A stretch of DNA of 64,000 bases from Pseudomonas capeferrum (GTDB taxonomy: Bacteria; Pseudomonadota; Gammaproteobacteria; Pseudomonadales; Pseudomonadaceae). The translations under genes and the position numbers were made by a program. The stretch's first letter is position 1. Each line of letters begins with the position of its first letter. The notes beneath the pieces were generated by a model. The model had not been told where the DNA came from. It saw nothing but the letters and a program-made list of their open reading frames with translations, and made no database searches. Of this stretch, positions 43,559 to 53,377 are shown piece after piece. Location: assembly GCF_000731675.1 (NCBI RefSeq), contig NZ_JMIT01000001.1, positions 2,105,713-2,169,712 of the forward strand, given 5' to 3'.

Positions 43559-45382
43559 CTACTCGCTATGCAGGCTGGCATAAATCGACTCGGCAAGCTT
43601 TTTACTGATGCCGGGGGCTTTGGCGATTTCATCGACACTGGCGCGGTTGAGCTCTTGCAGGCCGCCGAAGTGTTTCAGCAGGTCGCGACGGCGCTTGGGG
43701 CCGACCCCGGCTACGTCTTCCAGGCTGGACACGCGACGGGCTTTGCCGCGCCGGGCGCGGTGGCCAGTGATGGCGAAACGGTGGGCTTCGTCGCGGATCT
43801 GCTGGATCAGGTGCAGGGCCGGTGAGTCGCCCTTGAGGGTGAACTCGTGGTGCACGTCGTTGAGGTACAGGGTCTCGAAACCGGCCTTGCGGGTCACGCC
43901 CTTGGCAACGCCCAGCAGGGTCAGGTCAGTGAAGGCCAGCTCCTGCATGACGTCGCGGGCCATGTTCAACTGGCCCTTGCCGCCGTCCACCAGCAACACG
44001 TCGGGCAGCTTGCCCTCGCCGTCCTTGATGCGCCCGTAGCGGCGGGTCAGGGCCTGGTGCATGGCCGCATAGTCGTCGCCGGCGGTCACGCCTTCGATGT
44101 TGAAACGGCGGTAATCGGACTTGATCGGGCCTTCCGGGCCGAACACCACGCAGCTGGCCACGGTGGCCTCGCCGCTGGAGTGGCTGATGTCGTAGCACTC
44201 CAGGCGCTGCGGTACTTCGTCCAGGCCAAGCACCTGGGCCAGGGCCTCGAAACGGGCGGCCATGTGCTGGCGGTTGGCCAGGCGGGCGTTGAGGGCCTGC
44301 TCGGCGTTGGTCACTGCCAACTGCTGCCAGCGGGCCCGGGTGCCGCGCACCCGGTGGGTGATGGTCAGCTCGCGGCCGCGCAGGGTTTGCAGGGCTTCAC
44401 GGATGGCTTCGAAGTCTTCGTGCACCACGTTGACGATGAGCTCACCGGGCAGTTCGCGTTCGGCATTGCCCACGTAGTACTGAGACAGGAACGCAGCCAT
44501 GACCTCGGCCACCTCCTCCTCGATGCCCACCTGGGGGAAGAAGTTCTTGCTGCCCAGCACCCGCCCGCCGCGCACGCTGATCAGGTGCACGCAGGCGCCA
44601 CCGGGGTTGACGAAGGCGGCGATCACATCGACGTCACCGGTACCGCCCTCGATGTACTGCTGGTCCTGCACGCGGCGCAGCAGGGCGATCTGGTCGCGCA
44701 GCTCGGCGGCCTTCTCGAAATTGAGGGCCATGGCGGCCTTTTCCATCTCGGCATTGAGCTCGTTGCCCAACTGCTGGCTGCGGCCTTCGAGGAACATCAC
44801 CGAGTGGCGAATATCGTCGGCGTACTCGTCTTTGTCGACCAGGCCGACGCACGGCCCCTTGCAGCGCTTGATCTGGTACTGCAGGCAGGGCCGGGTGCGG
44901 TTGGCGTAGTAGCTGTCTTCGCACTGGCGCACCGAAAAGGCCTTTTGCAACAGGCTGAGGCTTTCGCGAATGGCACCGGCGCTGGGGTAGGGGCCGAAGT
45001 ATCGGCCCTTGGCCTTTTTCGCACCGCGGTGGATGCCCAGGCGCGGGAAGTCGCCGTCAGACAAAAACACGTAGGGGTAGGATTTATCGTCGCGCAGCAG
45101 GATGTTGTACGGCGGCCGCCATTCCTTGATCAGGTTCTGCTCCAGCAGCAGCGCCTCGGTCTCGTTGGCGGTGATGGTGGTCTCGACCTGGGCGATGCGG
45201 CCCACCAGCGCAGCGGTCTTGGGCGCCAGGCCGGTTTTGCGGAAATAGCTGGCCAAGCGCTTCTTGAGGTTTTTGGCCTTGCCCACATAGAGCAGCCGCG
45301 CCTCGGCGTCGAACATACGATAAACGCCCGGGCGACCGCTGCAGGTCGCCAGGAACGCGCTGGCATCAAAAGCTTGGGACAT
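43559..45382 (-). CDS. uvrC: UvrC, excinuclease ABC subunit C
   Basis: Makes both incisions in nucleotide excision repair within the UvrABC complex. The protein is 607 residues. GIY-YIG nuclease domain at 15-95 ([20 protein letters not shown]), a cysteine-rich linker ([15 protein letters not shown]), the UVR domain for UvrB contact at about 200-235, the RNase-H-like endonuclease domain ([30 protein letters not shown]) and C-terminal helix-hairpin-helix repeats ([17 protein letters not shown]). It is five bases downstream of gacA. Confidence 0.98.
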   Translation of the reverse strand: MSQAFDASAFLATCSGRPGVYRMFDAEARLLYVGKAKNLKKRLASYFRKTGLAPKTAALVGRIAQVETTITANETEALLLEQNLIKEWRPPYNILLRDDKSYPYVFLSDGDFPRLGIHRGAKKAKGRYFGPYPSAGAIRESLSLLQKAFSVRQCEDSYYANRTRPCLQYQIKRCKGPCVGLVDKDEYADDIRHSVMFLEGRSQQLGNELNAEMEKAAMALNFEKAAELRDQIALLRRVQDQQYIEGGTGDVDVIAAFVNPGGACVHLISVRGGRVLGSKNFFPQVGIEEEVAEVMAAFLSQYYVGNAERELPGELIVNVVHEDFEAIREALQTLRGRELTITHRVRGTRARWQQLAVTNAEQALNARLANRQHMAARFEALAQVLGLDEVPQRLECYDISHSSGEATVASCVVFGPEGPIKSDYRRFNIEGVTAGDDYAAMHQALTRRYGRIKDGEGKLPDVLLVDGGKGQLNMARDVMQELAFTDLTLLGVAKGVTRKAGFETLYLNDVHHEFTLKGDSPALHLIQQIRDEAHRFAITGHRARRGKARRVSSLEDVAGVGPKRRRDLLKHFGGLQELNRASVDEIAKAPGISKKLAESIYASLHSE

Positions 45383-45387
45383 GAGGT

Positions 45388-46026
45388 TTACAGGCTTGCG
45401 TCAACCATACCGTGGCGAACGGCCAGCAAGGTCAGTTCGACGTCGCTGGTGACCGAGAGTTTTTCAAAGATCCGATAACGGTAAGTATTGACGGTCTTGG
45501 GCGAGAGACACAACTTGTCGGAGATGATCTGCACTTTCTGGCAGCCGACGATCATCAAGGCGATCTGGATTTCGCGCTCTGACAACGCATCGAACGGCGA
45601 GCCTTGTGGCTGGAACGACTTGAGTGCCAGTTGCTGGGCGATCTGCGGGCTGATGTAGCGCTGGCCGGCAAAGGCCAGGCGGATGGCCTGGACCATTTCG
45701 TCGAGCCCGGCGCCCTTGGTCAGGTAACCGGCAGCACCGGCTTGCAGCAGGCGCGTGGGGAACGGGTCTTCCTCGCACACGGTGACCGCGACCACTTTGA
45801 TGTCGGGATGGCTGCGCAACAGTTTGCGGGTGGCCTCCAGGCCGCCAATGCCGGGCATTTTCACATCCATCAGGACGACGTCGGGTTTGAGTTCCCGCGC
45901 CAGCTTGAGCGCCGACTCCCCCGAATCCCCCTCACCCACCACTTGCAGGCCGTCGATGTCGGCCAGCATGCGGGTAATACCGGTTCGTACCAGATCGTGA
46001 TCATCGACCACTAAGACCCTAATCAA
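45388..46026 (-). CDS. gacA: GacA, response regulator of the Gac/Rsm system
   Basis: A 212-residue LuxR/NarL-type response regulator. I chose a TTG start at 46026 (TTGATTAGGGTC), since GAGG lies seven bases upstream and Pseudomonas GacA is known to use TTG; an in-frame GTG two codons upstream is possible. Receiver domain with phospho-acceptor Asp in [10 protein letters not shown] (about residue 54) and acidic pair DDHD, then the helix-turn-helix ([16 protein letters not shown]...[16 protein letters not shown]). Partnered by GacS, it switches on small RNAs that sequester RsmA/RsmE, controlling secondary metabolism and biofilm. Confidence 0.97.
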   Translation of the reverse strand: MIRVLVVDDHDLVRTGITRMLADIDGLQVVGEGDSGESALKLARELKPDVVLMDVKMPGIGGLEATRKLLRSHPDIKVVAVTVCEEDPFPTRLLQAGAAGYLTKGAGLDEMVQAIRLAFAGQRYISPQIAQQLALKSFQPQGSPFDALSEREIQIALMIVGCQKVQIISDKLCLSPKTVNTYRYRIFEKLSVTSDVELTLLAVRHGMVDASL

Positions 46027-46089
46027 GCACACACCTCGTCTGCAGGGCGATTGGATCCCGCCACCTTAACAAAATTTTTCATGGCGGGC

Positions 46090-46479
46090 CTAACGCAAAA
46101 CTTCTGTCAGATACGCCTGACGGCCAAGTGTGAAAGGCCTCACTGTTTCACGGCTTTTAACCTCACCGGACAAACGCCCAAGCAAGTGCCAGAGCGCGGC
46201 TTGATCGTCGACCGGCAGTTGCCGAAAAGCGCCCAGCAAATCGGCCTCGTCCTGGGTCAGGTTGCCCAGCGGTGCCGGGGTGCGCACACCGCTGAGCACA
46301 TAGAGCGCGTCCATGCCCTGGGCGGCCAGTGCTGCGAGGTAATCGGCGCGGGGCGTGCGCTCACCGCTCTCGTACTTACCTTGGGCATTGGGCTCGACCC
46401 CACCGATGTCACCAAACACCCGTTGGGTCATGCCCAGCCGTTCGCGCTCTTCGCGCAGCCGCGGACCGAATCCATTCAT
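46090..46479 (-). CDS. XRE-family regulator
   Basis: A 129-residue protein; AAGGAG precedes the ATG at 46479. The Cro/CI helix-turn-helix is at about 8-65 (LGMTQRVFGDIGGVEPNAQGKYESGERTPRADYLAAL), and the remainder is helical. It lies just upstream of gacA in the same direction, a conserved neighbour in P. putida from memory. Targets are unknown. Confidence 0.82.
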   Translation of the reverse strand: MNGFGPRLREERERLGMTQRVFGDIGGVEPNAQGKYESGERTPRADYLAALAAQGMDALYVLSGVRTPAPLGNLTQDEADLLGAFRQLPVDDQAALWHLLGRLSGEVKSRETVRPFTLGRQAYLTEVLR

Positions 46480-46600
46480 CTCACGTTTCTCCTTTGTCCT
46501 TGAACATCATCCAACGCCGCCCACCGTCCTGTAAGCAGCGGTAAATTTCAGACCCCACTATGCCCATGGTCACCTGCCGCGACAAGCCATCACTGCGCTA

Positions 46601-47026
46601 TCAGTCGATGACGCGCTGCATGCGCACGAAGCATTCATCCTCGCCCACCTCCGCAAAGCCCCTGCGTTGATACAACAACCGAGCCGGGTTGCTGCGAAAC
46701 ACCATCAAGCGCAGCAGTGGCAGATGCCGCTGTTTCGCCCAGCCGGCAAGGGCCTCCAGCACCCGGCCGCCGATGCCGCGCCCGCGGTGCTCAGGCAGCA
46801 GGTGCAGTTCTCGAATGAACAGTGCCTGACGGTCCTGGCTGAGGCTGCAGTAGCCCAGCACCTGTTCACCCTCCATCACCAGCCACTGCTCGCGCCAGGC
46901 CCAGGCCTGGTCAAAGGCTTCTTCGATCCACAGCAGGTTGAATTCGCGGTAGTACGGCAGCATGGCCCGGCGCGTTAGGTCGCGGGCGAAACTGCGGTGG
47001 GCATCGGAGGCGGGTATGAGCTTCAT
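46601..47026 (-). CDS. GNAT-family N-acetyltransferase
   Basis: A 141-residue acetyltransferase from the ATG at 47026 (MKLIPASDAHRSFARDLTRR); an upstream GTG at 47041 lacks a better site. The acetyl-CoA pyrophosphate loop is RGRGIGG in LLPEHRGRGIGGRVLEAL. It follows the DUF488 gene closely in the same direction. The acceptor substrate is unknown. Confidence 0.82.
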   Translation of the reverse strand: MKLIPASDAHRSFARDLTRRAMLPYYREFNLLWIEEAFDQAWAWREQWLVMEGEQVLGYCSLSQDRQALFIRELHLLPEHRGRGIGGRVLEALAGWAKQRHLPLLRLMVFRSNPARLLYQRRGFAEVGEDECFVRMQRVID

Positions 47027-47044
47027 GCCGTTATTGTGCACCGC

Positions 47045-47431
47045 TCAGGTGGCATAGCACACGGGCGAACTGCCCGGGCCATGGCGCTCCAACTCATCTT
47101 CCAGCCATTGGGCGAGTACCCGGGCGTTGTTGTGCTCGGTGTCCTTGGCGGCATAGAGCAAGGTCAGCGTGCCCTTGGCGGCCAGGCCCAGCAGCGGGTA
47201 CCAGTACTCGGGGTGTGCGGTCAGCTCCTGCCGGTAGCGTTGGGTGAAACCGGCAAAATCCACCTCGCCCTGGTGAAATGCCTTGCGCAAACCCTGCGAG
47301 GGCGCCACCTCGCGCAGCCATTGGCCATGCAGGTCATCCTTGCGCTTGTTACGCGGCCACAGGCGGTCGACCAGCACACGCTGGCCGTCTTCCTCGGCGA
47401 GCGCTTCGTAGACACGTTTGCAACGGATCAT
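47045..47431 (-). CDS. DUF488 (YeaO-like) protein
   Basis: A 128-residue protein, GGAGAAG before the ATG at 47431. Family features are VLVDRLWPRNKRKDD near the start and TLLYAAKDTEHNNARVL near the end. Function is not established for this family. It is probably co-transcribed with the acetyltransferase gene. Confidence 0.85.
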   Translation of the reverse strand: MIRCKRVYEALAEEDGQRVLVDRLWPRNKRKDDLHGQWLREVAPSQGLRKAFHQGEVDFAGFTQRYRQELTAHPEYWYPLLGLAAKGTLTLLYAAKDTEHNNARVLAQWLEDELERHGPGSSPVCYAT

Positions 47432-47559
47432 GGGCTTCTCCGGCCATTGCCGTCTGTCTTGAGCCTAGATAATTCATTGACCGAGGTCACGGGCCAGTAA
47501 CGAATTGTTTCTATGCTCACAGCCTTCGGCACCTTCGCCCGACGCCAATCGGAGCCCCC

Positions 47560-49176
47560 ATGGCAACCCCGTCCCTGGCCAGCCAGCCGCACCTGGCCCA
47601 ACGCGATGCGCGCCCGCAGCTGGCTCACAAGCCCGGCCGCGCCACCGTGGTTCTGTTCTTCGGCCTGCTGTTGGCCGGCCTCGCCTATACCGCCTGGAGC
47701 CTGAAACAGGACGTCAGCGCCAGCGGCACGGTAATCACCACCGTCACGCCGTTCCTGCTGCTGGGCCTGGCGTTGCTGATTGCCCTGGGTTTCGAATTCG
47801 TCAACGGCTTCCACGACACCGCCAACGCCGTGGCCACAGTCATCTATACCCACTCGTTGCCGGCACCGGTTGCCGTGGTCTGGTCGGGTTTGTGCAACTT
47901 CCTCGGCGTGCTGTTCTCCAGCGGTGCAGTGGCGTTCGGCATCATCGCCTTGCTGCCGGTAGAGCTGATTTTGCAAGTCGGCTCTTCGGCCGGTTTCGCC
48001 ATGGTCTTTGCCCTGCTGCTAGCCGCGATCATCTGGAACCTGGGCACCTGGTGGCTGGGCCTGCCGGCCTCGTCTTCGCACACGCTGATCGGCTCGATCA
48101 TCGGCGTAGGGGTGGCCAATGCGCTGATGCACGGGCGCGACGGCACCAGCGGAGTGGACTGGGGCCAGGCCAGCAAGGTGGGCTATGCCCTGCTGTTTTC
48201 ACCGCTGATCGGCTTTGCCTGCGCCGCCCTGTTGCTGCTAGCCCTGCGCGCACTGGTCAAGCGCAAGGCGCTGTACCAGGCACCCGAAGGCCAGACACCG
48301 CCGCCGTGGTGGATCCGCGGCGTGCTGATCCTGACCTGCACCGGGGTGTCCTTTGCCCATGGCTCCAACGATGGCCAGAAAGGCATGGGGCTGATCATGC
48401 TGATTCTGGTCGGCACGCTGCCGATGGCGTATGCCCTGAACAAGACCATGCCCAGCGAGCAGTCCTTGCAGTTTTCGGCCGTTGCCGAGGTGACGCGCCA
48501 GGCGCTGGTGCGCAGCGATCCGCAACCGGTGCCGGCAGACCCTCGCCAGGTGCTGACCCTGTTCATCACCGAGCCCAAGCCCACCCCGCAACTGGTGCCC
48601 GCACTCGCCGCACTGACCGGCATGATCGGCGAAGAAGTCAAAGGCTATGGCTCGCTCAAGCGCGTGCCGGCCGAGGCCATGGCCAATGTGCGCAACGACA
48701 TGTACCTGACCAGCGAAGCCATCCGCCTGATCGAGAAAAACCAGCTGGTAACCTTTGATGCCGACACCCGCAGCCATGTGCAACTGTTCAAGACCCAATT
48801 GGACGACGCCACGCGCTACATCCCGCTATGGGTCAAGGTGGCCGTGGCCATCGCCCTGGGGCTGGGCACCCTGGTCGGCTGGCGGCGCATCGTGGTGACG
48901 GTGGGCGAGAAGATTGGCAAGACCCACCTGAGCTACGCCCAGGGCGCCTCGGCCGAGGTGGTGGCGATGTGCACCATCGGCGCGGCGGACATGTTCGGGC
49001 TGCCTGTGTCGACCACCCATGTGCTGAGCTCTGGTGTGGCCGGGACCATGGTCGCCAATGGCTCGGGGATCCAGAAGCGCACGCTGATCAATCTGCTGAT
49101 GGCGTGGGTGCTGACTTTGCCGGCGGCGATGTTGCTGGCGGGTAGCCTGTACTGGGTGCTGAATCAGATTATCTAG
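47560..49176 (+). CDS. pitA: PitA-type inorganic phosphate transporter
   Basis: A 538-residue inner-membrane phosphate:H+ symporter of the PiT family. The two signature repeats are FVNGFHDTANAVATVIYTHS near residue 80 and MCTIGAADMFGLPVSTTHVLS near 475, separated by a long hydrophilic loop (about 290-405). There are ten or more hydrophobic segments, and the N-terminal 25 residues are cytoplasmic. It is monocistronic, ending at a terminator shared with the GST gene. Low-affinity phosphate (metal phosphate) uptake is the family role. Confidence 0.92.
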   Translation: MATPSLASQPHLAQRDARPQLAHKPGRATVVLFFGLLLAGLAYTAWSLKQDVSASGTVITTVTPFLLLGLALLIALGFEFVNGFHDTANAVATVIYTHSLPAPVAVVWSGLCNFLGVLFSSGAVAFGIIALLPVELILQVGSSAGFAMVFALLLAAIIWNLGTWWLGLPASSSHTLIGSIIGVGVANALMHGRDGTSGVDWGQASKVGYALLFSPLIGFACAALLLLALRALVKRKALYQAPEGQTPPPWWIRGVLILTCTGVSFAHGSNDGQKGMGLIMLILVGTLPMAYALNKTMPSEQSLQFSAVAEVTRQALVRSDPQPVPADPRQVLTLFITEPKPTPQLVPALAALTGMIGEEVKGYGSLKRVPAEAMANVRNDMYLTSEAIRLIEKNQLVTFDADTRSHVQLFKTQLDDATRYIPLWVKVAVAIALGLGTLVGWRRIVVTVGEKIGKTHLSYAQGASAEVVAMCTIGAADMFGLPVSTTHVLSSGVAGTMVANGSGIQKRTLINLLMAWVLTLPAAMLLAGSLYWVLNQII

Positions 49177-49189
49177 GCTGCAAGATGAG

Positions 49190-49212
49190 CCTGTGGGAAC
49201 AAGCCCCACAGG
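49190..49212. terminator. Hairpin between pitA and GST genes
   Basis: CCTGTGGG-AACAAG-CCCCACAGG, an 8-bp stem, lies between convergent genes. It resembles the P. putida hairpin terminators without a long T-run. Confidence 0.55.
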
Positions 49213-49227
49213 TTAAGTACGTGGCGA

Positions 49228-49923
49228 TCAGCCCGGGATTATCAAGCCCCGTTGAACGGCAGGGCGCTCGAGGAAGTTGGCCAGCACCCGTTGCACTTCC
49301 TTGAACGCATCGAAGCCCACCAGCTCACGGGCGTTGTAGCGCTCCACCAGGTTGCGCACCCAAGGGAAGATGGCGATATCGGCGATGCTGTAAGTGTCGA
49401 CCATCCACTCCCGCCCTTGAAGGTGCCGATCCAGCACGCCCAGCAGGCGCTTCGATTCGTTGACATAGCGATCGCGCGGGCGCTTGTCTTCGTATTCCTT
49501 GCCTGCAAAGAAGTGGAAGAACCCGACCTGGCCAAACATCGGGCCGATGCCGCCCATCTGGAACATCAACCACTGCAGGGTCTGGTAACGGACGGCAGGG
49601 TCCTGGCTGAGCAACTGGCCACTTTTCTCGGCCAGGTACTGCAGGATCGCGCCCGACTCGAACAGCCCCAGCGGCTGGCCGCCGGGGCCGTTCGGGTCGA
49701 GGATGGCGGGGATCTTGTTGTTGGCGCTGAGGGAGATGAACTCAGGGCTCATCTGGTCATCGGTATCGAAGCTGACCTTGTGCGGCTCGTACGCCAGGCC
49801 GATCTCTTCCAGCATGATCGACACCTTGACGCCGTTGGGCGTGGGCAGCGAATACAGCTGCAGGCGCTCGGGGTGTTGGGCGGGCCATTTGCGGGTGATG
49901 GGGAATGCGCTCAGATCGGTCAT
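49228..49923 (-). CDS. Glutathione S-transferase family protein, YghU/YfcG-like
   Basis: A 231-residue protein from the ATG at 49923 (AAGG upstream). The N-terminal thioredoxin fold has the Nu-class TPNGVKVSIMLEE motif, the glutathione-binding GLFESGAILQYLAE segment, and a C-terminal helical domain (SIADIAIFPWV). Nu-class members reduce disulfides or organic peroxides with two glutathiones. The specific role is unknown. Confidence 0.88.
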   Translation of the reverse strand: MTDLSAFPITRKWPAQHPERLQLYSLPTPNGVKVSIMLEEIGLAYEPHKVSFDTDDQMSPEFISLSANNKIPAILDPNGPGGQPLGLFESGAILQYLAEKSGQLLSQDPAVRYQTLQWLMFQMGGIGPMFGQVGFFHFFAGKEYEDKRPRDRYVNESKRLLGVLDRHLQGREWMVDTYSIADIAIFPWVRNLVERYNARELVGFDAFKEVQRVLANFLERPAVQRGLIIPG

Positions 49924-50010
49924 GGTCAACCTTGCCTGGGGGATGGGCTTGTCACTCTAGTGACATCCCCGCCCGCTGACCATCACCGACCACTCATCGG
50001 CACTGGCCGA

Positions 50011-50508
50011 TCACGCCTGGCCATGGGCCTTGAGCTTGAGCTTTTCGGTGTCGACCCGCACGAATACCGAGTCGGCAGTCACCGTCAGCACATCGTCCGC
50101 CCAGACCTCGCAGATGACCCGGCTCTTGCGCCCGACTTCGCCTTCAACGCGCGCCTTGAGCAGCAGCTCGACCCCCATGGGCGTCGGTTTCAGGTAGCTG
50201 AGGTTGAGCGTGCCGGTGACGCAATCGATGCGCGGCAGGCTACCCGCTTCGCGGCCTTCGTTGCGGTAGTGGTAGGCCATGGCGGTCCAGTTGGAATGGC
50301 AGTCGACCAGCATCGCCAGCAAGCCGCCGTAGACCAGGCCGGGCCAGCCAATGAAGCTGCTGTCGGGCGAGTGTCGGCACAACAGGTGGATGCCATCGGC
50401 ATCCCAGTGGCTTTGCAGGTGCAGGCCGCTGGGGTGGGCACAGCCACAGCCGTAGCAGCTGCCTTCTGGCGCGGCGAGTTGCTGGAGGGAAAGGATTTGC
50501 TCGTTCAT
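50011..50508 (-). CDS. PaaI-family hotdog thioesterase
   Basis: A 165-residue protein from the ATG at 50508 (MNEQILSLQQLAAPEGSCYG). The N-terminal SCYGCGCAHPSGL cysteine motif is followed by a hotdog fold (GWPGLVYGGLLAMLVDCHSNWTA carries the typical helix). It probably hydrolyses acyl-CoA or acyl-ACP esters. It is isolated between the GST gene and a REP pair. Confidence 0.8.
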   Translation of the reverse strand: MNEQILSLQQLAAPEGSCYGCGCAHPSGLHLQSHWDADGIHLLCRHSPDSSFIGWPGLVYGGLLAMLVDCHSNWTAMAYHYRNEGREAGSLPRIDCVTGTLNLSYLKPTPMGVELLLKARVEGEVGRKSRVICEVWADDVLTVTADSVFVRVDTEKLKLKAHGQA

Positions 50509-50591
50509 ACGCTTCCTGTGCTTGTTGGAATGGGAAGGGATGCAAGCGTCGATGGTAGCGCCGCATTTTGTCAGCGCCAATGAGAATGCCG

Positions 50592-50702
50592 GGGCTGCGT
50601 TGCAGCCCATCGCGGCATAAGGCCGCTCCCAGCAGTCTGTACACGACAGCACAGTACCTGTGGGAGCGGCCTTGTGCCGCGAATGGGGCGCAAAGCGCCC
50701 CC
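50592..50702. repeat. Inverted pair of REP elements
   Basis: One REP unit on the minus strand (50592-50632, CATCGCGGCATAAGGCCGCTCCCA) faces one on the plus strand (50659-50702, TGTGGGAGCGGCCTTGTGCCGCGA). The flanks CTGCGTTGCAGC and GGGGCGCAAAGCGCCCC form extra small hairpins. It is the usual P. putida intergenic repeat arrangement. Confidence 0.8.
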
Positions 50703-50707
50703 AAGGA

Positions 50708-52090
50708 TCACGCAGTCTGCGCAACCACCTTGCCGCGCCGCTGGGTCAGCGACACCAGCAGGATGAACAGCGTCACCCCCGCCGTCATCAGCGTCTCGTA
50801 ACGGTAGGCATCGCTGAACAGCATGTAGCCCAACACCATGACAATGGTGCCGATCACCAGCCAGGTCAGCCAGGGGAACAGCCACATCTTCAGCTCCAAC
50901 GGTGTGCCTTCACGTTCGGCACGTGCCCGCATGCGCAGCTGGGACACGGCGATCACCAGGTACACCAGCAAGGCGATGGCACCGGTGGTGGACAGCAGGA
51001 ACCCGAACACCTTGCCAGGGAACACATAGTTGACCAGGCAACCGGCAAAGCCTGCCAGGGTCGAGAAGATGACCGCGACCGTCGGCACGCCTGCACCGGA
51101 GATACGCTTGGTCATGCTCAGCGCCTGGCCACGGGCACCCAGGGAGTAGAGCATCCGCGACGCGGTGTAGAGGCCGGAGTTCATGCAACTGGTCACCGCC
51201 ACCAGCACCACCAGGTCGACCAGCAGCTTGGCGCCCGGCACGTTCAGTACTTCCAGTACCCGCTGGAACGAGCCCACGGCTTTCAGGGCCGGGTCGTTCC
51301 AGGCCACCAGCGACACCACCAGGAAGATCGAGGCCAGGTAGAAGATGGCGATGCGGTACACCACCAGGTTGGTGGCGCGGCGGATCTTGTCTTTCGGGTT
51401 TGCCGTTTCGTCAGCGGCAATGGTGACGATCTCGGCGCCGAAGAACGAGAAGATGGTGATCAGCACGCCGCCCAGCACGGTGCCGAAGCCATTGGGCATG
51501 AAGCCGCCGTTGTCCCACAGCCGGCTCACACCCGACACCTCGGCCAGCGGCCAGAAGCCGAATACGGCCAGGCTGCAGACAACGATGAAAGCAATGATGG
51601 CAATCACCTTGACCAGTGCGAACCAGTACTCGAAGGCACCGAAGTTCTTCACGCTGATCAGGTTGGTACCCGACAGCAAGACCATGATCAGGAAGGCGAA
51701 CAGCCACGATGGCACAGCGGGGAAGTAGGTATGCAGGATGTCTGCGCCAGCGATGGCCTCGACCGGGATGATCAGTACCCAGAACCACCAGTACAACCAC
51801 CCGATGGTGAAGCCTGCCCATGGGCCGATGGCCTCGGAGGCGTAGGTGGAGAACGACCCGCTGTTGGGGTTGGCGATGGCCATTTCGCCCAGCATGCGCA
51901 TCACCAGCAGCACCAGCAGGCCGGTCATGGCATAGGAAATGAGAATGGCCGGGCCCGCGGTGGCAATCGCGTTGGAGGAGCCGATGAACAGGCCGGCACC
52001 GATGATGCCGGCGATGGAGATCATGGACACCTGACGGGACGTCAGGCCGTGCTGCAAGGAACGCTGTTTCTTGTTGTCTAGCGAAGCCAT
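50708..52090 (-). CDS. APC-family amino acid permease (GabP-like)
   Basis: A 460-residue inner-membrane permease with twelve predicted helices, from the ATG at 52090 (MASLDNKKQRSLQHGLTSRQ; GAGG upstream). The AAT-family signature is in ISIAGIIGAGLFIGSSNAI and FSFFGAEIVTIAADETANP. It is divergent from a LysR gene, which is followed by a class-III aminotransferase. The set suggests uptake and transamination of an omega-amino acid such as GABA; the exact substrate is inferred. Confidence 0.85.
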   Translation of the reverse strand: MASLDNKKQRSLQHGLTSRQVSMISIAGIIGAGLFIGSSNAIATAGPAILISYAMTGLLVLLVMRMLGEMAIANPNSGSFSTYASEAIGPWAGFTIGWLYWWFWVLIIPVEAIAGADILHTYFPAVPSWLFAFLIMVLLSGTNLISVKNFGAFEYWFALVKVIAIIAFIVVCSLAVFGFWPLAEVSGVSRLWDNGGFMPNGFGTVLGGVLITIFSFFGAEIVTIAADETANPKDKIRRATNLVVYRIAIFYLASIFLVVSLVAWNDPALKAVGSFQRVLEVLNVPGAKLLVDLVVLVAVTSCMNSGLYTASRMLYSLGARGQALSMTKRISGAGVPTVAVIFSTLAGFAGCLVNYVFPGKVFGFLLSTTGAIALLVYLVIAVSQLRMRARAEREGTPLELKMWLFPWLTWLVIGTIVMVLGYMLFSDAYRYETLMTAGVTLFILLVSLTQRRGKVVAQTA

Positions 52091-52347
52091 GGAGAACCCT
52101 CGAATGGGTCGCCGCGCGGGGGCGGCTAAAAATTGGAGCAGAATTCTTATCAATTTCTGATGTTGGTTTTTTTGTTGTTCTGAAGATGCCGGTACTGGCT
52201 ACTTCCCTCCTCTTCGCACGACCGGTTGTAATCGTTGATCCAGGTCAGTATTAATCTATAGGTCTGGGTCAACAAACGACCTTTTCGAAGCACATGATTC
52301 CGATTTGGAATGAACTTCATCCTTTTTTTGCTCGGTACGCGCCTGTC

Positions 52348-53244
52348 ATGTCCAAACGCCTGATGCCCTCGACCACCGCCCTCCAGTGCTTCGAAGCGGC
52401 TGCCCGCCACCTCAGCTTCACCCGCGCGGCGCAAGAGCTGCACCTGACCCAAAGCGCGGTCAGCAAACAGGTCGCGCAACTTGAAGAGATGCTGTCGCAC
52501 TCGTTGTTCCAGCGCATTCGCCGGCGCTTGCACCTGACCCCGGCCGGTGCGCTGTACCTGACCGAGGTGAACAAGATTCTCACCCAGATCGACATTTCCA
52601 GCCGCTACATCCTCAGCTATGGCGACGAGACCGAAGTGCTGCGCATCGCCACCCAGCCGACCTTCGGCGCCCGCTGGCTGGTGCCCAGGCTCAAGGGTTT
52701 TGGCGATCGCTACCCGCGCATCCACCTGGATATTCGCAACGAACTGGAACCCTTCGACCTGGTGCAGGCCAAGGCCGACATCGCCTTTTTCTTCGGCCAG
52801 GGCACTTGGCCCGGGGCGACCTGCATCGAACTGTTCAGCGAAGAAGTGCTGCCGGTGTGCGCCCCGGAGCTACTGGCCAGCCACCACTTCAGCAGCGCCG
52901 AGGCGCTGACCGAACACCGCCTGCTGCAGTGCGTGTCCCGCCCGGAGGCCTGGCATGAATGGTTTCTGGGGCTGGGGCTGCACAGCCAGAACAGCTACCA
53001 CGGGCCGCGCTTTGACACGTTCTACCTGTGCATCCGCGCCGCCATCGCCGGTTGCGGCATTGCCCTGATCCCTCGCTACCTGGTGGCCGAAGAGCTGAGC
53101 GAAGGCAAGCTGGTGGTGGCCTGGGACCACCCGGTGCCGAGCAATGGCCGGCACTTCATTGCCCATGCCGAGCATGCGGCCGAGGTGCCGAAGATCAGAG
53201 CGTTCGTGCAGTGGATTCGCGAGCGGGTGGCCGAGGGCGATTGA
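52348..53244 (+). CDS. GcvA-type LysR regulator
   Basis: A 298-residue LysR regulator from the ATG at 52348 (MSKRLMPSTTALQCFEAAAR), chosen because LysR proteins of the GcvA group start this close to the helix-turn-helix; the frame opens 18 codons upstream. DNA-binding domain LSFTRAAQELHLTQSAVSKQVAQLE, effector domain from about 95. It sits between the divergent permease gene and the aminotransferase gene and probably regulates both. Confidence 0.87.
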   Translation: MSKRLMPSTTALQCFEAAARHLSFTRAAQELHLTQSAVSKQVAQLEEMLSHSLFQRIRRRLHLTPAGALYLTEVNKILTQIDISSRYILSYGDETEVLRIATQPTFGARWLVPRLKGFGDRYPRIHLDIRNELEPFDLVQAKADIAFFFGQGTWPGATCIELFSEEVLPVCAPELLASHHFSSAEALTEHRLLQCVSRPEAWHEWFLGLGLHSQNSYHGPRFDTFYLCIRAAIAGCGIALIPRYLVAEELSEGKLVVAWDHPVPSNGRHFIAHAEHAAEVPKIRAFVQWIRERVAEGD

Positions 53245-53377
53245 GGTTGCCCGTCCAAACCCTAAAAACGGGCCAGATCATGAATCCAGGGAATGACCGC
53301 AATCGAATAATTCGTTTGCGAAATAACCCGCCGGCACGCTTGGATAATAAGAAACACGAACAAGGTCCGCGTGCCCC